A stretch of DNA of 64,000 nucleotides. It comes from Steroidobacteraceae bacterium (GTDB taxonomy: Bacteria > Pseudomonadota > Gammaproteobacteria > Steroidobacterales > Steroidobacteraceae). Shown piece after piece: positions 61,131-64,000 of this stretch. A program made the translations under genes and the position numbers. Position 1 is the first letter of the stretch. Each line of letters begins with the position of its first letter. A model generated the notes under the pieces. It did no database searches. It was not told where the DNA came from and saw nothing but the letters and a program-made list of their open reading frames with translations. The stretch spans positions 1-64,000 of the forward strand of contig JAPZRU010000002.1 in NCBI GenBank assembly GCA_027531255.1, given 5' to 3'.

Positions 61131-61431
61131 CTCGAAGGCCCCCGTGGCCGGCGCCGGCCGCGAGGGCGCGGGCGCCGTGCAGTGGTTGAACGAAGCTCGG
61201 TCGAGCGGAATTCGTGCGCGCGCCGGCTCCGGCGCCCCGACGCCGCCGTCCCCGGGACGCGGTCGGGCCGTCCGGGACCGGAAGCCCGCGGCGGTCCTCG
61301 TCTGGGGGCGCCGGGCCGGGATTCAAGGGTGGCAACGGCCCGCGACGCAGTGTGCCGGGCCGTCCGGGGCGAGGGAGCCGCAGGGATGCGCCGGCCCGCC
61401 GGCGCGAAGGCGACGGGTGAGCTTCAGCCGC
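61131..61431. other. Interval upstream of htpG without a supported gene
   Basis: About 300 bases of very high GC. It must hold the htpG promoter, but no sigma-32-like pair or strong -10 is visible. Open frames here are of Gly/Arg/Pro-rich composition and lack ribosome sites. Confidence 0.5.
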
Positions 61432-61569
61432 TCAGCGCGGCGCGGCCAGGAACGGCAGGACGGCGGCGGCGCGGTGGCGCAGGATCGCCACCGCGTCGTC
61501 GAGTTCGTCCAGCATCAGCAGCAGAACTTCCATGGCGGGCACCGGGTTCAGCAGGTCGGGTGCGATCAC
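61432..61569 (-). CDS. Possible 45-residue protein of unknown function
   Basis: A short frame from GTG 61569 to TGA 61432. It reads VIAPDLLNPVPAMEVLLLMLDELDDAV, continuing AILRHRAAAVLPFLAAPR. The mix of hydrophobic and acidic residues looks more protein-like than the surrounding shadows, and the DLLNPVPAMEVL segment could cap a helical hairpin. There is no strong ribosome site, and I know no family. It is in the same direction as htpG, upstream of it. Confidence 0.3.
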   Translation of the reverse strand: MIAPDLLNPVPAMEVLLLMLDELDDAVAILRHRAAAVLPFLAAPR

Positions 61570-61769
61570 GTTCGCAGCCTAGTCGTCGGGGGATTCGCGG
61601 ACCGTGCGGTGGCTCACACCCCGGCGCGACGGAGGAAGACTAGCAAGAAACGCTCCTAACTATCGAACGTTGCTTGCATTGCGCCCCGTCGCCTGCGTAG
61701 GCTTGCGCGGATTCCCCCCGGGTGGCGGAGGGATCTCGGGTCGAGGGGCCGGGCCGACCGGGGCAGTCC

Positions 61770-62492
61770 ATGACGCGGAAGATCGTCGTCCTGAATCCCA
61801 AGGGCGGCTCGGGGAAGACGACCATCGCGATCAACCTCGCCGCATACTACGCGGCGCAGGGCCTCGGTCCCGTGCTGATGGACCACGACCCGCAGGGGTC
61901 GAGCACGCGCTGGCTGAAGAAACGCCTCCAGGACCAGCCGCGGATCCACGGCATCGCCGCCTACGAGAAGAACTTCCGCGTCACGCGCAGCTTCCTGCTG
62001 CGGATCCCCCCCGGCACGCAGCGCGTCGTGATCGACACGCCGGCGGGCGTGCCCGCGCACGGGATGCCGGACCTCGTGAAGGGCGCAGACGCGATCCTCG
62101 TGCCGGTGCTGCCGTCCGACATCGACATCCACGCCTGCTCGAAGTGCATCTCCGACCTGCTGCTGGTCGCGAAGGTCCGGCGCTCGGAGGGCCGCATCGG
62201 CGTGGTGGCGAACCGCGTGCGCCGCAACACCGTCGTGTTCAACACGCTGATGCGCTTCCTCGCGACGCTGCAGATCCCGGTGATCACCACGCTGCGCGAC
62301 TCGACCAACTACCTGCGCGCCGCGGAACTCGGCTACGGACTGCACGAGATGAAGCCGTACCTCGTCCGCGAGGACACGGAAACGTGGCTGCCGCTGATCG
62401 ACTGGCTTGAATCGCGACCTCCGCTGGGGGCGACCGCGTCGCCGGTGCCGCTCGTAGAGGCGTCGACGCCGGTGCTCGAGGCCGCGAGCTGA
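61770..62492 (+). CDS. Orphan ParA/Soj-type ATPase
   Basis: A 240-residue deviant-Walker ATPase starting at ATG 61770 (MTRKIVVLNPKGGSGKTTIAINLAAYYA). The Walker A' motif is NPKGGSGKTT with the signature Lys, Walker A'' region is VLMDHDPQGSSTRWLKKR and the B motif is VVIDTPAGVPAHGMPDLVKGADAILVPVLPSDIDIHA. No ParB or parS-like site is nearby, and it lacks an N-terminal DNA-binding domain. It may position a protein complex (as ParC or MipZ relatives do) rather than segregate DNA. The C-terminus has a poorly conserved tail. It converges with a small protein gene. Confidence 0.85.
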   Translation: MTRKIVVLNPKGGSGKTTIAINLAAYYAAQGLGPVLMDHDPQGSSTRWLKKRLQDQPRIHGIAAYEKNFRVTRSFLLRIPPGTQRVVIDTPAGVPAHGMPDLVKGADAILVPVLPSDIDIHACSKCISDLLLVAKVRRSEGRIGVVANRVRRNTVVFNTLMRFLATLQIPVITTLRDSTNYLRAAELGYGLHEMKPYLVREDTETWLPLIDWLESRPPLGATASPVPLVEASTPVLEAAS

Positions 62493-62529
62493 ACGCTCCG
62501 TGCAGGACGGGCGCCCCGTGGCGTCCGCG

Positions 62530-62793
62530 TCAGGTCTTCGGAACCTTCACCGGCGGCGACTCCGGCACCCAGGTGTCCTTCACTTTCTCGACCCAGGTCT
62601 TGTAGCTCGCGTAGTTGTAGAGCGTGCGCGTGATGGCCGCGTGCCGGTCGGCCCCGGCGGGCGCCGCCGGACGAGCGCTCTTCGACGGCGCGCCCAGGGA
62701 CGCGCGCGGGGGCGGTCGCGTGCGCCAGCCTTCCGCCGCGGCGTCCTTCGGCGGGGGCTGGACGCCGCCGCGGGTCACCTTCGCTTCGCTCAT
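62530..62793 (-). CDS. Small protein of unknown function
   Basis: An 87-residue candidate starting at ATG 62793 (MSEAKVTRGGVQPPPKDAA). The first half is Pro/Arg/Ala-rich and probably disordered. The second half (RHAAITRTLYNYASYKTWVEKVKDTWVPESPPVKVP) has normal composition with Tyr, Trp and Lys, unlike random high-GC sequence. That supports a real gene. I recognise no family. It converges with the ParA-like gene (38 bp between stops). Confidence 0.55.
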   Translation of the reverse strand: MSEAKVTRGGVQPPPKDAAAEGWRTRPPPRASLGAPSKSARPAAPAGADRHAAITRTLYNYASYKTWVEKVKDTWVPESPPVKVPKT

Positions 62794-62950
62794 TGCGCGT
62801 ACCGTTCCATTCGACGCCACGACGGTACGGCGAGGCTCCCGACCCCCACAGGAACTGTGTCACAGGGCTCCGGTTCGGCGCGGCGCCGGGCGGCGCGGGA
62901 CGTCGCGGATGCGAGACACGTCACGCGCGCCGGGGCACGCGCCCCGGCCG

Positions 62951-64000
62951 TCAGGCGACGACGCGGTAGACCGGCCGGTACTCGCCCGAGATCTTCATGC
63001 GCTTCTGCGCGACGAACGAGTGCAGCAGCGCGTCGAGCGCCTTCATCAGCCGCACGTCGCCGTGGATCTCGAACGGCCCGTGCTTCTCGATCTCGCGGAT
63101 GCCCGCTTCCTTGACGTTGCCGGCGACGATCGCCGAGAACACGCGCCGCAGGTTCGCCGCGCGCGAGTGCACCGGCTGGTCGAGGTGCAGGTCGAGCGCG
63201 GCGACCGAGGGGTGGTTGACCTCGAACGGCAGCTGGAAGGCCGGCGGGATCGCGAGGCCCCAGTTGAAGTTGTAGGCGTCGCCGATGTCCTTGCGGTGGT
63301 GGCGCACCTTGTTGAGTCCCGACACCATCGCGCGCGCGACCTCGGCCGCGTCGCCGACCACGATGCGGTAGCGCTCCTGCGCCGCCGGCCCGAGCGTCAG
63401 GCCGATGAACTCGTGGATGCGCTCGAAGTACGCGGCCGCCGACGGCGGACCGGTGAACACCACCGGCAGCGGCTGGTGCGCGTTCGCCGGGTCGAGCAGG
63501 ATGCCGAGCAGGTAGAGGATCTCCTCCGCCGTGCCGACGCCGCCCGGGAACACGATGATGCCGTGGCCGAGCCGCACGAACGCCTCGAGGCGCTTCTCGA
63601 TGTCCGGCATGATCACGAGGTTGTTCACGATCGGGTTCGGCGGCTCCGCGGCGACGATGCCGGGCTCCGTGAGCCCCACGTAGCGGCCGGCCAGGATGCG
63701 CTGCTTCGAGTGGCCGATCGTCGCGCCCTTCATCGGGCCCTTCATCGCGCCCGGCCCGCAGCCGGTGCACACGTTCAGGCCGCGCAGGCCGAGTTCGTAG
63801 CCCACGTCCTTCGTGTACTCGTACTCCTCGCGCGAGATCGAGTGACCGCCCCAGCAGACGACGAGATCCGGGCGTCCCTTGTGGTCCAGCGCGCGCGCGT
63901 TGCGCAGGATGCAGAACACGGCGTTCGTGATGCTCGCGGGCTCGCGCAGGTCGAAGCGGCCGCTTTCGACGATCTCGTTCGAGATGTAGACGATGTCGCG
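62951..64000 (-). CDS. ppnN: Pyrimidine/purine nucleotide 5'-monophosphate nucleosidase PpnN (5' end missing)
   Basis: At least 350 residues are in the window; the start is beyond the right edge, since codons continue from a [18 protein letters not shown]-like stretch to position 64000. The LOG/Rossmann core has [48 protein letters not shown] and the LOG motif [22 protein letters not shown]. The C-terminal extension ([62 protein letters not shown]) is typical of the long PpnN/YgdH form, which breaks nucleotides into base and ribose phosphate and responds to (p)ppGpp in E. coli. Confidence 0.92.
   Translation of the reverse strand, partial: RDIVYISNEIVESGRFDLREPASITNAVFCILRNARALDHKGRPDLVVCWGGHSISREEYEYTKDVGYELGLRGLNVCTGCGPGAMKGPMKGATIGHSKQRILAGRYVGLTEPGIVAAEPPNPIVNNLVIMPDIEKRLEAFVRLGHGIIVFPGGVGTAEEILYLLGILLDPANAHQPLPVVFTGPPSAAAYFERIHEFIGLTLGPAAQERYRIVVGDAAEVARAMVSGLNKVRHHRKDIGDAYNFNWGLAIPPAFQLPFEVNHPSVAALDLHLDQPVHSRAANLRRVFSAIVAGNVKEAGIREIEKHGPFEIHGDVRLMKALDALLHSFVAQKRMKISGEYRPVYRVVA

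Noticed and set aside
61131-61250. Heat-shock (sigma-32) promoter upstream of htpG
   Set aside because: A partial GTTGAAC-like string is seen but on the plus strand; no CTTGAA...CCCCAT pair in the htpG direction.
1-64000. tRNA, rRNA, CRISPR, insertion sequence or prophage genes
   Set aside because: No cloverleaf with a conserved T-loop, no rRNA-like segments, no regularly spaced repeats and no transposase or phage structural motifs were found on either strand by reading.

Overview
The window is high-GC DNA, by eye around 70% or more, from one bacterial chromosome. Gene order points to a gammaproteobacterium. The run pilG-pilH-pilI-pilJ-chpA-chpC, divergent from gshB-tonB-yqgE-ruvX-pyrB, matches the arrangement known from Pseudomonas and Xanthomonas relatives. 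The pairs pilT-pilU // yggS-proC-yggT and erpA-bactofilin-DUF6776 // hemJ fit the same group. I cannot name a genus. Coding is dense, many genes overlap at start/stop codons (ATGA, GTGA, TTGA), and the high GC creates long false open frames opposite real genes. I found no rRNA, tRNA, CRISPR array, prophage or transposase.

Layout. (1) 1-1378: one end of a chromosomal integron. It holds the start of an addiction-module gene that runs off the left edge, an AT-richer stretch with a candidate recombination site, and a divergent integron integrase. (2) 1363-7512: housekeeping genes (Dabb protein, ppx, erpA, bactofilin, DUF6776, hemJ, a secreted phytase-like esterase, rppH). (3) 7670-12585: a BtuC-type permease, then a complete ferric-iron ABC importer (substrate-binding protein, permease, ATPase) behind a near-perfect Fur box. 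(4) 12667-16779: a diguanylate cyclase translationally coupled to a chorismate mutase/prephenate dehydrogenase, a tiny secreted protein, pdxH and a DUF3617 protein. (5) 16770-21288: a BtuD-type ATPase, a HisN-like phosphatase, and a cobalamin riboswitch ahead of btuB and a PduO-type adenosyltransferase. With btuC, these make a scattered vitamin B12 uptake set that lacks btuF in this window.

(6) 21311-32256: Imm26-like protein, MFS carrier, ampE-ampD, bioA-rsmE, PQQ-type sugar dehydrogenase, PBP1B with a coupled TPR lipoprotein, msrB and a small basic protein. (7) 32372-41558: the Pil-Chp chemosensory operon that controls type IV pili. Its receptor PilJ lacks the usual periplasmic domain, and pilK and chpB are absent. 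(8) 41826-48646: gshB, a TonB-like protein, yqgE, ruvX, pyrB, pyrK, yceH and a two-domain VOC protein, tightly packed on the plus strand. (9) 48797-53391: a secreted alpha/beta hydrolase and three consecutive PilT-family retraction ATPases. (10) 53452-64000: yggS-proC-yggT-DUF4426, a coupled amidohydrolase/hydrolase/TerB cluster, an FKBP, htpG, an orphan ParA-type ATPase and the 5'-truncated ppnN.

The clearest biological theme is twitching motility: a complete but sensor-stripped Pil-Chp pathway, a TonB3-like protein and three retraction motors within about 21 kb. Two further themes are metal/cofactor uptake (Fur-controlled iron import, riboswitch-controlled B12 import) and the integron at the left edge, the region most likely to hold variable, undescribed genes just outside the window.
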